Shown here piece by piece: positions 1 to 8,296 of a stretch of 64,000 nt of DNA. This DNA comes from Bacteroidia bacterium (lineage in GTDB: Bacteria; Bacteroidota; Bacteroidia; J057), in contig JAWPMV010000001.1 of the NCBI GenBank assembly GCA_033391075.1, forward strand, positions 310,001-374,000, given 5' to 3'. The notes below the pieces were generated by a model. That model was not told where the DNA came from. It worked only from the letters and a program-made list of their open reading frames with translations, and ran no database searches. Numbering within the stretch: position 1 is the first letter of the stretch; each line of letters begins with the position of its first letter. The translations under genes and the position numbers were made by a program.

Positions 1-736
1 GAATTTCAACTCCTACTTCATCTCTTTCCTTTCCAATCACATAATCAATCTTATCTACTTTTGCAGGTCCATCTTCCAACTCGATTCCTGTTAGAAGTTT
101 TTCCATATCTTCTTCGCTTACTTCTTTATTCAGACGGACGTGGTAGATTTTCTTGACCTTGTGAGAAGGGTGCGTCATTTTCTTTGCCAATGCACCATCA
201 TTAGACAATAGTAAAAGGCCTGTTGTATTTCTGTCTAGTCTGCCTACAGGAAAAATTCGTTCATCTGTAGTGTTTTTTACAATATCCAGAACCGTTTTCC
301 TACCCTGAGGGTCATCGGTGGTCGTGATGGTGTTTTTAGGCTTATTGAGGAGGATATAGACAAATTTTTCAACCCGTAGTCGTTTGCCTTTATATTCAAT
401 GACATCATTAAAGGGATGGACGCGCATCCCCATTTCCGTATTTACTTCTCCATTAACTTTGACCTCACCTGCAGAAATAAGTTTGTCTGCATCTCTGCGG
501 GAGCAAACGCCTGCCTGCGCGATGAAACGGTTCAGGCGAATCGGTTCAACGGGCTTTTTTTCCTTTTGGGGGCCAGATTTTTTTTCTGTCTTTTTGGGAG
601 GCAACTTGCTTTTAGCAGGGTCAATCACCTGCTTGTTCTTCCGGGGCTTCCGTTTCTTCTGGCCCACTTCCTTCCAGAAGGGCTTCTCCGTTTTCTTTTG
701 GTTCTGCTTCGACTTCGACTGTTTTCGCTTGCTCAT
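1..736 (-). CDS. rluB: 23S rRNA pseudouridine synthase, RluB/RsuA family (partial, C-terminus beyond window)
   Basis: The gene runs off the left edge, so only the first 245 codons are visible. RluB-family enzymes convert a uridine in 23S rRNA to pseudouridine. An S4 RNA-binding domain starts near residue 67 (RLNRFIAQAGVCSRRDADKL). The catalytic motif GRLDRNTTGLLLL follows, with Asp168 as the expected nucleophile. I place the start at ATG 734-736 because AAGGAAG lies just upstream on the coding strand and because the open frame from there gives a strongly basic tail (starting MSKRKQSKSK), which Bacteroidota RluB proteins often carry. This start lies 116 nt inside scpB, in a different frame. 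A shorter GTG start (codon ending near 628) would nearly remove the overlap and is the alternative. The scpB-rluB order is the usual one in bacteria. Confidence 0.88.
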   Translation of the reverse strand, partial: MSKRKQSKSKQNQKKTEKPFWKEVGQKKRKPRKNKQVIDPAKSKLPPKKTEKKSGPQKEKKPVEPIRLNRFIAQAGVCSRRDADKLISAGEVKVNGEVNTEMGMRVHPFNDVIEYKGKRLRVEKFVYILLNKPKNTITTTDDPQGRKTVLDIVKNTTDERIFPVGRLDRNTTGLLLLSNDGALAKKMTHPSHKVKKIYHVRLNKEVSEEDMEKLLTGIELEDGPAKVDKIDYVIGKERDEVGVEI

Positions 737-1361
737 TTGATTCTTCCTTCTTATCTAATTGGTGCTGACGGAAAAGTTCCAGATGTTCTTCTTCCAGTTG
801 CTCAAACTCTTTGAGCTTGGGAAGATCAGACATATCTTTCATCCCAAAATACTGCATAAAATAGGGACTGCAACCATATAGTAAGGGTCGCCCGGGAGCT
901 TCGGCACGTCCAAGAATACTTAGGAGCTGTTTCTCCAGAAGTTTTTGAACAGCATAATCGCAATTTACCCCACGGATAAATTCTAATTCCGACTTGGTAA
1001 TAGGTTGGCGATAAGCAACTATAGCCAGGGTTTCTAAAGCAGCTTTGGATAGTCGCTTTTTGTTTTTTTGAAGGCTGGCCTTTTTGACAAAGGGGAAATA
1101 GGTCTTTTTGGTAAAGAACTGATAGCCTTCAGCAATATGGCGGATTTCGAAGGGATAGCGCTCATCCTTGTATTTTTCAATAAGAGCATCAAGGATCTCC
1201 TGCAATTGCTCTTTCTTCAATTCAAGGCTGGCAGCTTTATCTTCTGCATTTCCATCTTCTCTGGCTTTCAGACTTGTCAGGAGAAAGTCTGGCTTTACCG
1301 GTTGCTCGGCAGTAAAGATGATGGATTCTATGATATTACTAATGTGCGGGTCCAAGGACAA
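621..1361 (-). CDS. scpB: Segregation and condensation protein B (ScpB)
   Basis: ScpB is the winged-helix (kite) subunit of the SMC-ScpA-ScpB condensin that compacts and segregates the chromosome. The 246-residue product has the family signature in its first 180 residues, including a stretch like ALETLAIVAYRQPITKSELE (about 107-126) and a second winged helix around RGVNCDYAVQKLLEK and GRPLLYG. After about residue 190 it runs into an acidic, low-complexity tail rich in Glu, longer than in ScpB of model species. The last 39 codons are also read in another frame as the start of rluB. No scpA lies next to it in the window. Confidence 0.93.
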   Translation of the reverse strand: MSLDPHISNIIESIIFTAEQPVKPDFLLTSLKAREDGNAEDKAASLELKKEQLQEILDALIEKYKDERYPFEIRHIAEGYQFFTKKTYFPFVKKASLQKNKKRLSKAALETLAIVAYRQPITKSELEFIRGVNCDYAVQKLLEKQLLSILGRAEAPGRPLLYGCSPYFMQYFGMKDMSDLPKLKEFEQLEEEHLELFRQHQLDKKEESNEQAKTVEVEAEPKENGEALLEGSGPEETEAPEEQAGD

Positions 1362-1401
1362 TAATTTTCACAAAAGTAACAGCTTGAAGGATATGCTACA
1401 A

Positions 1402-1440
1402 TAAAAAAAACTTGCGCATCCGAAAATGCACAAGTTTTTA
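1402..1440 (-). terminator. Rho-independent terminator after the DUF1573 lipoprotein gene
   Basis: Arms CTTGCGCAT (1411-1419) and ATGCACAAG (1426-1434) pair with one mismatch around a 6-nt loop. On the minus strand the hairpin is followed by a run of eight T, immediately downstream of the lipoprotein gene that ends at 1458. Confidence 0.75.
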
Positions 1441-1457
1441 TATGTTTTTACTTAATA

Positions 1458-1952
1458 CTACTGAGCAGTATTAACTTCACCTTTCAGTCTCAGGTTAATG
1501 GGCTGAAACTCGTCTCCGAAGCGAACAGTGATAGACTTGCTGAATACTCCAGGGCTAGCAGCATTGTAAGTAGCTTCTACAAAACCTTTTTGTCCAGGAA
1601 GAACAGATCCAGTTGTGTAGTTAGCGGCAGTACAACCACAGCTAGGCTTAACATTAGATATTGTCAAAGGAGTATCTCCGTTGTTTGTGAACTCAAAGCG
1701 GTGAGTTGCAGGTACTGACTGAGGAATTTGTCCAAAGTCATGCAAGTCTCCATCAGCTTCCCAGCTAACTGCAGGAGCAGCAGCGGTAGCAGGAGGAGTT
1801 ACAGGTGCTGCATTTACAGGTGCAGGAGGAGTTGCAGTTGTATTTGTGCTGGTAGCCGCCACAGTGGAAGATGTATCAGCAGCTTTTTCCTGCGTACAAG
1901 CAGAGAAAAGAACAAAGCTTGCAAGAGTGATTAAAACAATGAGATTTCGCAT
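1458..1952 (-). CDS. DUF1573 domain lipoprotein
   Basis: This small envelope lipoprotein has a signal sequence ending in a lipobox (LFSAC). A Thr/Ala/Pro-rich linker follows, then a DUF1573 domain of about 95 residues. Typical features of that domain are visible: HDFGQIPQ, FEFTNNGDTPLTI and the conserved SCGCT motif, in an ASPM/SPD-2/Hydin-like immunoglobulin fold. The molecular role of DUF1573 is not established; it is very common in Bacteroidota exported proteins. I prefer the start at Met 1952 because it gives a normal signal peptide (MRNLIVLITLASFVLFSAC); an in-frame ATG four codons upstream (1964) is possible. Confidence 0.85.
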   Translation of the reverse strand: MRNLIVLITLASFVLFSACTQEKAADTSSTVAATSTNTTATPPAPVNAAPVTPPATAAAPAVSWEADGDLHDFGQIPQSVPATHRFEFTNNGDTPLTISNVKPSCGCTAANYTTGSVLPGQKGFVEATYNAASPGVFSKSITVRFGDEFQPINLRLKGEVNTAQ

Positions 1953-2188
1953 AAGAATTAACATTAAAGCTCGATTTCTAAATTTCTAATTTAAATGAAT
2001 TGCTATAGTGAAAACGAGATAATTTCTGTTGTGTTTCAAAAATAAGGCTGAAAGCGGTATATATGCAAGTTTATTTCACGCAATATCCCTTTCCTACTGC
2101 AAGCTTTGCAGGAAAATCTTCAAGTTTAAACATTGAATCCGGTTTTAGGGCAGGAAATAAGTTATGGGAATAAAGTCCCATTTTTGTT

Positions 2189-2220
2189 CAGGAAGAAGTA
2201 GGCGTGATAATCCTTCCTGA
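2189..2220 (-). terminator. Hairpin just downstream of tetR, possible terminator
   Basis: Perfect 8-bp arms TCAGGAAG (2189-2196) and CTTCCTGA (2213-2220) begin two bases after the tetR stop. No T-run follows on the minus strand, so intrinsic termination is uncertain. A second small hairpin (TGGGA/TCCCA, about 2165-2180) follows. Confidence 0.35.
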
Positions 2221-2222
2221 TA

Positions 2223-2813
2223 TTAGGCAAAAAGCCCACTCAAAACACCTTTGAGAACTTCTGCTCGTTTATCAGCATCGTCTCCATCTGGTTTGAGATT
2301 GTAGTAAAAATTATAACCTTCTATAATTGATACCATTTTTTCAGCAGCCTGGCTAGGGCTATCGACCTTTATAACTCCTGCTTTAGAAGCCTGGCCAATT
2401 TCATCAGTGAGTGTTTCTAAAATGCCATCATAAAGGGCATTGAATCTTTGCTTGATCTCGGGCATCCTGAGAGCCAGTGTATAAAAACTAAAGAACACTG
2501 TACTATTCATGATTCTATCCCATTGGATTCTGGAACTCACATCAATGACATCCTCCCACCGTTCTGCTGGGTCTGTAACTTTGGAAAAGTCCGGAAATAG
2601 TTGAGCCGAATAGGTGGACACAATGTGGTCCATCAATCCTACTACCATCGCATCTTTCGTGGAGAAATAGTGGATCAGCAAACTTGGATTTACATCCATA
2701 CGTTTTGCGATCTTTGCTATGGAGGCCCCTTCAAAACCTTCATCTATGATAACGTCATAGAAATGAGACAGAATTTCCTTTTGCCTGACTTTTGCCTTGC
2801 TTTTTCTTCCCAT
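2223..2813 (-). CDS. TetR/AcrR family transcriptional regulator
   Basis: The product is a 196-residue one-component regulator. An N-terminal TetR helix-turn-helix is visible (about residues 12-58: GFEGASIAKIAKRMDVNPSL followed by LIHYFSTKDAMV, the YF-K motif of the family). The remainder is a helical ligand-binding and dimerisation domain resembling the BetI-type C-terminal region. It is divergent from the beta-helix gene at 3128, and a perfect inverted repeat lies 15 bp upstream of its own start, so autoregulation and control of the neighbour are likely (inference). The ligand is unknown. Confidence 0.9.
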   Translation of the reverse strand: MGRKSKAKVRQKEILSHFYDVIIDEGFEGASIAKIAKRMDVNPSLLIHYFSTKDAMVVGLMDHIVSTYSAQLFPDFSKVTDPAERWEDVIDVSSRIQWDRIMNSTVFFSFYTLALRMPEIKQRFNALYDGILETLTDEIGQASKAGVIKVDSPSQAAEKMVSIIEGYNFYYNLKPDGDDADKRAEVLKGVLSGLFA

Positions 2814-2828
2814 GTAGCTTGTGCTTTA

Positions 2829-2846
2829 TGTATGATCAGTCATACA
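2829..2846. promoter_or_regulatory. Putative TetR operator
   Basis: TGTATGA-TCAG-TCATACA is a perfect 7-bp inverted repeat with a 4-bp spacer, ending 15 bp before the tetR start codon. TetR dimers commonly bind such 15-20 bp palindromes. Confidence 0.6.
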
Positions 2847-3127
2847 CCTCATTTAAACAACCATTCAGTATTTCAATTGATAACTTTCAGTTATTCAATT
2901 AGTTGCAACATAGGTTTTTTTGAATAAAATGAAAAAAATGATTTATAAATAAGCCTTTCCGATGTTCGGATTTTTATAAAATTGTTTCTTTTCACAAGTA
3001 TCAAAAACTACCTCAAATGCAGGTATATGTTGAAATTTACGTAAATTAAAGGCTATATCTTTTAAATTCCTCTTTACAAACAAAATATTTTTTCTGCTCA
3101 GAAGAGTTTTTTAAATAATTTTCCAAA
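2847..3127. other. Divergent intergenic region tetR / beta-helix gene
   Basis: AT-rich divergent promoter region with no gene. Besides the operator it holds a longer imperfect inverted repeat (arms about 2874-2885 and 2889-2902, CAATTGATAACT against AGTTATTCAATTAG). This could be a second operator or an RNA hairpin. I could not assign a clear -33/-7 promoter. Confidence 0.4.
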
Positions 3128-4336
3128 ATGAAAATATACTTATTACTACTCATTTCTTTTTTCGGTATTTTCTCGATTTCGGTGGGTCAAAATGCAGTAG
3201 AAAAAGAAATTCAGACTCGTTTAATTCTCGCTGAAGATGGCGAACGTATTCAAATCCCTGAAGGCACACATTCTATATCAAAAACCCTGAGCCTGGATGA
3301 AAAGACCAATGTAATCATTGAAGGAGCGGGTATGGACAAAAGTACGTTGACATTCAAATCCCAAAAAGAAGGTGCTGAAGGCCTGCGGATTACCAATTCA
3401 AAAAATATTATTATCCGTAACCTGACCATCCAGGATGCTTCTGGTGATAATATAAAAGCCATGAATGTAGATGGCATTAGCTTTGAAAATGTAAAGGTAG
3501 AGTGGACCGGAAAACCTAAAAAGACCAATGGAGCGTATGGCATCTATCCGGTTAGCTGTAAGAAAGTCCTGATTGATGGATGTGAAGCTATTGGAGCAAG
3601 TGATGCCGGAATATATGTCGGACAATCGCATGATATTGTCGTAAGAAACTCCAGGGCTTATCGCAATGTGGCAGGTATAGAGATAGAAAACTCAACATTA
3701 GCAGATGTTTATAATTGCGAAGCAACCGAAAATACCGGTGGGATACTCGTTTTTGACCTCCCTGACCTTCCCAAGAAAAAAGGAGGCAATGTGCGTGTTT
3801 ATAAAAACAAGGTCTATAACAATAACTATAAGAACTTCGCCCCCAAAGGAAATATCGTAGGAACAGTACCTCCCGGTACAGGTATCATGATTTTGGCTAC
3901 CAATAATGTGGAGGTCTATGATAATGAGATAAGCAATAACCGGACAGCAGGTACCTCAATTGTGAGTTATTTTATGTCTGAGAGGAAAATCAATGATAAG
4001 GAATACTATCCTTATCCAACCGGCATATACATTCACGATAATTCCTATGAGAGAGAGAGAAAGCGTCCTACCTTTAAAAGTAAAATAGGGCTCCTCTTAT
4101 TTTCCAAATTCAAAAAAGATGTACCAGATATCCTCTATGATGGTATCATTGATCCTGAAACCCTGAATGCAGATGGAACTGTAAAAGATGAATACAAAAT
4201 CTGTATTGTAAATAACAAAGGAGCAAAATTTGCTAACCTGGATGCTGAGAATGATTTCAAAGGAATCAGCAAGGATATGGCACCACATGATTGTGGTTGC
4301 GAGCCCTTGAAGGCTCCTACGGTGGTGAGTAGGTAA
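3128..4336 (+). CDS. Secreted right-handed parallel beta-helix protein
   Basis: The 402-residue product starts with a signal peptide (MKIYLLLLISFFGIFSISVG). Repeated beta-helix turns follow, with spaced patterns such as NIIIRNLTIQDASGDNIKAM, GISFENVKV, VLIDGCEAIGASDAGIYVGQ, IVVRNSRAYRNVAGIEIEN and VEVYDNEISNN. This matches the parallel beta-helix (PbH1/NosD-like) proteins that often bind or cleave polysaccharides. No clear catalytic set of a named lyase family is visible, so a substrate cannot be given. It has no lipobox, so it is likely periplasmic or secreted. It is divergent from tetR, and a large palindromic repeat follows its stop codon. Confidence 0.8.
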   Translation: MKIYLLLLISFFGIFSISVGQNAVEKEIQTRLILAEDGERIQIPEGTHSISKTLSLDEKTNVIIEGAGMDKSTLTFKSQKEGAEGLRITNSKNIIIRNLTIQDASGDNIKAMNVDGISFENVKVEWTGKPKKTNGAYGIYPVSCKKVLIDGCEAIGASDAGIYVGQSHDIVVRNSRAYRNVAGIEIENSTLADVYNCEATENTGGILVFDLPDLPKKKGGNVRVYKNKVYNNNYKNFAPKGNIVGTVPPGTGIMILATNNVEVYDNEISNNRTAGTSIVSYFMSERKINDKEYYPYPTGIYIHDNSYERERKRPTFKSKIGLLLFSKFKKDVPDILYDGIIDPETLNADGTVKDEYKICIVNNKGAKFANLDAENDFKGISKDMAPHDCGCEPLKAPTVVSR

Positions 4337-4348
4337 AGAAAGTGTTTG

Positions 4349-4420
4349 CGTGTTAGGGTGTTTGTGTATTAGCGTTAAGGCCTGATTGCTAACACCCTAA
4401 TACTCAAACACCCTAATACG
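4349..4420. repeat. Palindromic intergenic repeat, copy A
   Basis: A 24-nt left arm (4349-4372) pairs with a right arm (4397-4420) with only two mismatches. The core words are TTAGGGTGTTTG and CAAACACCCTAA. The same vocabulary (GTGTTAG, GTATTAGGGTGTT) recurs in the palindromes at 40131-40208 and 40752-40857. It lies between convergent genes (beta-helix and tdk), so it may also end transcription. Confidence 0.7.
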
Positions 4421-4424
4421 TCTT

Positions 4425-4991
4425 CTACTCCCCAAAAAAGCAATGCCTGCACCTGGGCTCATAAGCATCCTTTTCCCCTAAAACTACTGTATCCTTTTCT
4501 TCTGTAAGTCGATAGGAGAAATTTGCCAGACTCCCACATACCTGGCAGATTGCATGAACTTTGGTTACAAATTCGGCCATGGCGAGTAATTGAGGCATGG
4601 GACCAAAGGGCTCAGCCCGAAAATCCATATCCAATCCTGCGATAATCACCCGTATGCCCTGATTGGCAAGATCGCGACTTACTTTTGCGATTCCTTCATC
4701 GAAAAATTGGGCTTCATCTATTCCTACTACATCCATACCCGAAGCCAGCAAAGGAATTTGCTGAGAAGAATTCACGGCTCTTGAGGGAATGGAGTTTTGA
4801 TTATGAGATACAATATACTCTTCACTATAACGGGTGTCGAGTGCGGGTTTGAAAATCTCTACCTTTTGATTGGCAATCTGGGCTCTGCGCATTCGGCGTA
4901 TCAGTTCTTCGGTCTTGCCGGAAAACATACTCCCGCAAATGACCTCCAGCCAACCTGTACGCCTGTTAGCAGAATTTACTTCTATAAACAT
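4425..4991 (-). CDS. tdk: Thymidine kinase (type II, TK1-like)
   Basis: It phosphorylates thymidine to dTMP with ATP in the salvage pathway. All family landmarks are present in the 188 residues: Walker A GSMFSGKT (20-27), the DEAQ motif with the catalytic base Glu93 ([10 protein letters not shown]), and a structural zinc site of four cysteines (149, 152, 181, 184; CQVC and CRHC). The length is normal for the tetrameric TK1-like class. It is transcribed convergently with the beta-helix gene and divergently from fadD. Confidence 0.97.
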   Translation of the reverse strand: MFIEVNSANRRTGWLEVICGSMFSGKTEELIRRMRRAQIANQKVEIFKPALDTRYSEEYIVSHNQNSIPSRAVNSSQQIPLLASGMDVVGIDEAQFFDEGIAKVSRDLANQGIRVIIAGLDMDFRAEPFGPMPQLLAMAEFVTKVHAICQVCGSLANFSYRLTEEKDTVVLGEKDAYEPRCRHCFFGE

Positions 4992-5156
4992 CCTGTGAAA
5001 ATAAGCAAAGTATAGTCATAGCATAAAACGAATTGAGATTCTTTTATTGGATAAGCCCCTTGATTTTTTTTACAGCTGCTACATTCCAGCATTTACCGAA
5101 TTGCAAGGCCACTTTTGCCTCTGTATATTTATGCTGGAAAAATATTAATTCGAAAA

Positions 5157-6818
5157 ATGGAAAAGAAAATCTGGCACGATAAATACCCCGCAGGAGTTTC
5201 GGTTGAGGTAGATGTTACTCGCTATCAGTCCGTCGCTCAAATCCTGGATGAATGCTTCGAAAAGTATGCAGATCAAACGGCCTATATAAATATGGGTGCA
5301 AGTCTGACTTTTGGAGAGGTAGATAAACTTTCCCGGGATTTTGCGGCTTATCTACAAAATCTGGGACTGGAAAAAGGAGACCGTATTGCCCTGCAAATGC
5401 CCAACATCCTTCAATATCCCATCGCTCTTTTTGGAGCCGTACGTGCTGGACTGATTGTCGTGAATACCAATCCCCTTTATACGGCAAGGGAGATGAAGCA
5501 TCAATTCAAAGATTCCGGGGCAAAAGCCATCGTAATCCTGGACAATTTTGCTTCTAAGCTGGATGAAATAATCTCAGATACTGATATAGAGCATGTCATT
5601 CTTACTCGTTTAGGCGACTTGCTGGGCGGCTTTAAAGGCTTTTTGACAAATTTTGTGGTGAAATACATCAAAAAGATGGTCCCCGCTTATAGTTTGCCTA
5701 CAGCTACTCCCTTCAAGCAGGCTTTGGCCATAGGATCAGACTGTCGCTTCCTTCAGCCAGAAATCAAATCTGAGGATGTCGGCTTTCTCCAGTATACTGG
5801 AGGTACAACAGGTGTTTCCAAAGGTGCTACTCTTTCTCATGGGAATCTGGTAGCCAATATGCTGGTGATGGAAGCCTGGAACGGTGGCCTGCTTCAGGAA
5901 AAAGAAGAGATTATCATTACAGCTTTGCCCCTCTATCATATTTTCGCCTTTACCATCAACTGCCTGGCGATGGTCAGCGTAGGAGGGACCAATGTCTTGA
6001 TTACAAATCCCCGTGATATGAAAGGATTTCTCAAGGAAATCAGTAAGTATAAATTCACAGTAATTACCGGGGTAAATACCTTATTTAATGGAATGCTCAA
6101 TCACCCGGGCATAGAAGAAGTTGATTTCTCGAACTTGAAATTAGCTGCTGGAGGAGGAATGGCCGTTCAGGTTGCTGTGAATGATGCCTGGAAAGCTAGG
6201 ACGGGCAAACCAATTCTTGAAGGCTATGGACTCAGTGAGACTTCTCCGGTTTTGAGTACGAATCCCAATGATGGCACGGATCAAATCGGAACCATCGGAG
6301 TACCCATTCCTAATACGGATATGAAAATATTGGATGATCAGGGAAATGAGGTGGCGATAGGAGAAAGAGGCGAGATTTGTGCAAAAGGTCCTCAGGTGAT
6401 GAGAGGCTATTGGAACAAACTGGATGAAAATGAAAACTACTTCTTTCCGGGAGGCTGGTTCAGAACAGGAGATATTGGCATCATGCGGGAGGACGGATTC
6501 TTCAAGATTGTAGACAGAAAGAAGGACATGATTCTTGTTTCAGGTTTCAATGTCTTTCCAAACGAAATTGAAGATGTAGTAGCGCATCACCCGGGAGTAT
6601 TGGAAGTAGCAGCTATTGGAGTTCCGGATGAAAAATCAACAGAAGCTGTAAAGATATTTGTGGTAAAAAAAGATCCTGCTGTAACGGTTGAGGACCTTCG
6701 GGCTTATTGTAAAGAAAACCTTACGGCTTATAAGGTTCCCAAGCATGTGGAGTTTCGGGATGAGCTTCCAAAGTCAAATGTCGGCAAGATTATTCGCCGA
6801 AAGCTGAAGGAAGAGTAA
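5157..6818 (+). CDS. fadD: Long-chain fatty-acid-CoA ligase
   Basis: This ANL-superfamily enzyme activates long-chain fatty acids with ATP and CoA, feeding beta-oxidation or phospholipid synthesis. Visible motifs are the phosphate loop TGGTTGVSKGA (about residue 213), GYGLSETSP, GWFRTGDIG, DRKKDMILVSGFNVFP and the C-terminal catalytic Lys region SNVGKIIRRKL. I chose ATG 5157 because the protein then begins MEKKIWHDKYPAGV, closely matching the E. coli FadD N-terminus; the open frame extends 14 codons further up. The length (553) is normal. A fadI-type thiolase lies at 41.3 kb. No FadR-like regulator is adjacent. Confidence 0.95.
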   Translation: MEKKIWHDKYPAGVSVEVDVTRYQSVAQILDECFEKYADQTAYINMGASLTFGEVDKLSRDFAAYLQNLGLEKGDRIALQMPNILQYPIALFGAVRAGLIVVNTNPLYTAREMKHQFKDSGAKAIVILDNFASKLDEIISDTDIEHVILTRLGDLLGGFKGFLTNFVVKYIKKMVPAYSLPTATPFKQALAIGSDCRFLQPEIKSEDVGFLQYTGGTTGVSKGATLSHGNLVANMLVMEAWNGGLLQEKEEIIITALPLYHIFAFTINCLAMVSVGGTNVLITNPRDMKGFLKEISKYKFTVITGVNTLFNGMLNHPGIEEVDFSNLKLAAGGGMAVQVAVNDAWKARTGKPILEGYGLSETSPVLSTNPNDGTDQIGTIGVPIPNTDMKILDDQGNEVAIGERGEICAKGPQVMRGYWNKLDENENYFFPGGWFRTGDIGIMREDGFFKIVDRKKDMILVSGFNVFPNEIEDVVAHHPGVLEVAAIGVPDEKSTEAVKIFVVKKDPAVTVEDLRAYCKENLTAYKVPKHVEFRDELPKSNVGKIIRRKLKEE

Positions 6819-6826
6819 AAGGAAAA

Positions 6827-6851
6827 GGGCAGGCCACACATCTACCTGCCC
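6827..6851. terminator. Hairpin between convergent fadD and the repeat lipoprotein
   Basis: Perfect 7-bp arms GGGCAGG/CCTGCCC with an 11-nt loop lie just after the fadD stop. There is no T-run, so Rho-independent termination is uncertain, but the position between convergent genes is suggestive. Confidence 0.45.
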
Positions 6852-6906
6852 TCGATCATTCCCCAAGATGAAAAAGGGATCAAACATTAAAAAGCTAAGC
6901 TATGCT

Positions 6907-7584
6907 TTAGTCCTGGCTGCAGCTATCTTTTAAGGCTTGCAACTCAGTTCTGTCATTTACCGTTTGAGTTGTACCATCTTCCAGTTCCACAGTGATCGGG
7001 AATACCAGGCTAGGACGATCTGTTGAACCTGGATTGTCTGCTTTCCACTGACGGATTTCCTGTTTGAGTTCCTGACGATCAGCTACGCTTACTACCGTAG
7101 AATCTGGAAATTCTATGCTTACCGGGAAAGTCAGACTGAAGCAACGATCTGCGCGGTGATTGCGACGATGGCGTCTTCCAATGTAATCTCTCACACAACT
7201 CAGCAAGAGTCTTCTCAATTCGGACTGTTCAGTGATGGTTATCATTGTACCATCATCCTTAATTACATCAAATGGGAAGTTCAAAGAGGGACGTTCGAGT
7301 GAATCGGTGGGATTATTCTGGATATAATTTCTTAATTCTGTCCTCAATTCATCATAGTCATTTACCGTAATAGTATTGCCTCCAAGTGTGATATCAATTG
7401 GAAATACAAATTCAAAGCAACCAAAACGTCCACATGCGCTAGCATCATGTAGGGCAGTAACTCCATCAGTAACATAGTTTTCAACTACAGACTCATTAAG
7501 TACTACGTCTTCTTCACAAGCTACAAAAAGACCCATCGCAGCGATGAGGATAAGCAAATAGGTTTTTTGAAGGAGATTAGTCAT
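6907..7584 (-). CDS. Lipoprotein with four internal repeats, unknown function
   Basis: I do not recognise a named domain. The 225-residue product has a signal sequence with a lipobox ending at Cys23 (LFVAC). Four related units of about 33 residues follow (56-90, 99-130, 148-181, 191-222). Each has the pattern FPxxxxxxDGTxxTVxxxxELxxL. They alternate as A-B-A-B: each A unit begins with Cys (56, 148) and each B unit ends with Cys (130, 222), exactly 74 residues apart in both pairs, which suggests two disulfide-closed modules. Similar repeat lipoproteins occur widely in Bacteroidota without known function. It is divergent from the ECF sigma operon and could be one of its targets (inference). Confidence 0.8.
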   Translation of the reverse strand: MTNLLQKTYLLILIAAMGLFVACEEDVVLNESVVENYVTDGVTALHDASACGRFGCFEFVFPIDITLGGNTITVNDYDELRTELRNYIQNNPTDSLERPSLNFPFDVIKDDGTMITITEQSELRRLLLSCVRDYIGRRHRRNHRADRCFSLTFPVSIEFPDSTVVSVADRQELKQEIRQWKADNPGSTDRPSLVFPITVELEDGTTQTVNDRTELQALKDSCSQD

Positions 7585-7729
7585 AATTTTTTTTGTTATT
7601 TGTTGTCAGTAAAGAATTACACAGAGATAAGGAAGCGGGCATCGAATTTGTACTCACTTTTCTTAAAAAAAAAATCAAATTAATTTTTAAGGCATTGATT
7701 TTCAATTAGATAAATTTTGAAAAAAATCA

Positions 7730-8296
7730 ATGAAGGATCAGGAGCTTTGGAGTAAACTGAAGGCAGGAGACAAAAAATCCCTGCGGGAGATCTATGATCT
7801 TCACCTGGAGTATCTACTCCAGTATGCCCTTCGTTTTTCTCGAAATGAAGACCTGATCCAGGATTGTATCCATGATCTCTTTGTAGAAATATGGAAGCGT
7901 CGGGAAAGCCTGGGCGAGACCAATGCCATCAGGCCTTATTTGATTGTGTCACTAAGGCGAAAGTTGATCCGAGAATTGCAGAAAGGACAGAAGAATGAAG
8001 AAATCTCTGAAGTAGGGGATTTTGGAATGGAAGAAGGGGTAGAGTCTCTCCTTATTAAAGGAGAAGAATCTGCTTTGCAGGCAGAAAAACTTAAAAATGC
8101 CATGCAACAACTCTCAAGCAGGCAACGCGAAGCTATATTTCTCAAGTTTTATGAAGAGATGGACTATCAGGAAGTCGCAGCAGCCATGGACATCAATTAT
8201 CAGTCTGTGCGTAATCTGATCTTCAATGGGATCAAAAAACTGCGGGATATCCTTGTGGCAATCCTGGCCCTAACAATTTTTTTTCAAAAACTATGA
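7730..8296 (+). CDS. ECF-type RNA polymerase sigma factor (FecI-like)
   Basis: The 188-residue product has the two ECF regions only. Region 2 is about residues 20-85 (LQYALRFSRNEDLIQDCIHD, then LFVEIWKRR). Region 4 is about 125-175 (LSSRQREAIFLKFYEEMDYQ, with the helix-turn-helix EVAAAMDINYQSVRNLIFNG). It directs RNA polymerase to a specific regulon and would be held inactive by the FecR protein encoded two genes downstream. It is the first gene of a four-gene operon; its stop overlaps the next start (ATGA at 8293-8296), indicating translational coupling. Confidence 0.93.
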   Translation: MKDQELWSKLKAGDKKSLREIYDLHLEYLLQYALRFSRNEDLIQDCIHDLFVEIWKRRESLGETNAIRPYLIVSLRRKLIRELQKGQKNEEISEVGDFGMEEGVESLLIKGEESALQAEKLKNAMQQLSSRQREAIFLKFYEEMDYQEVAAAMDINYQSVRNLIFNGIKKLRDILVAILALTIFFQKL

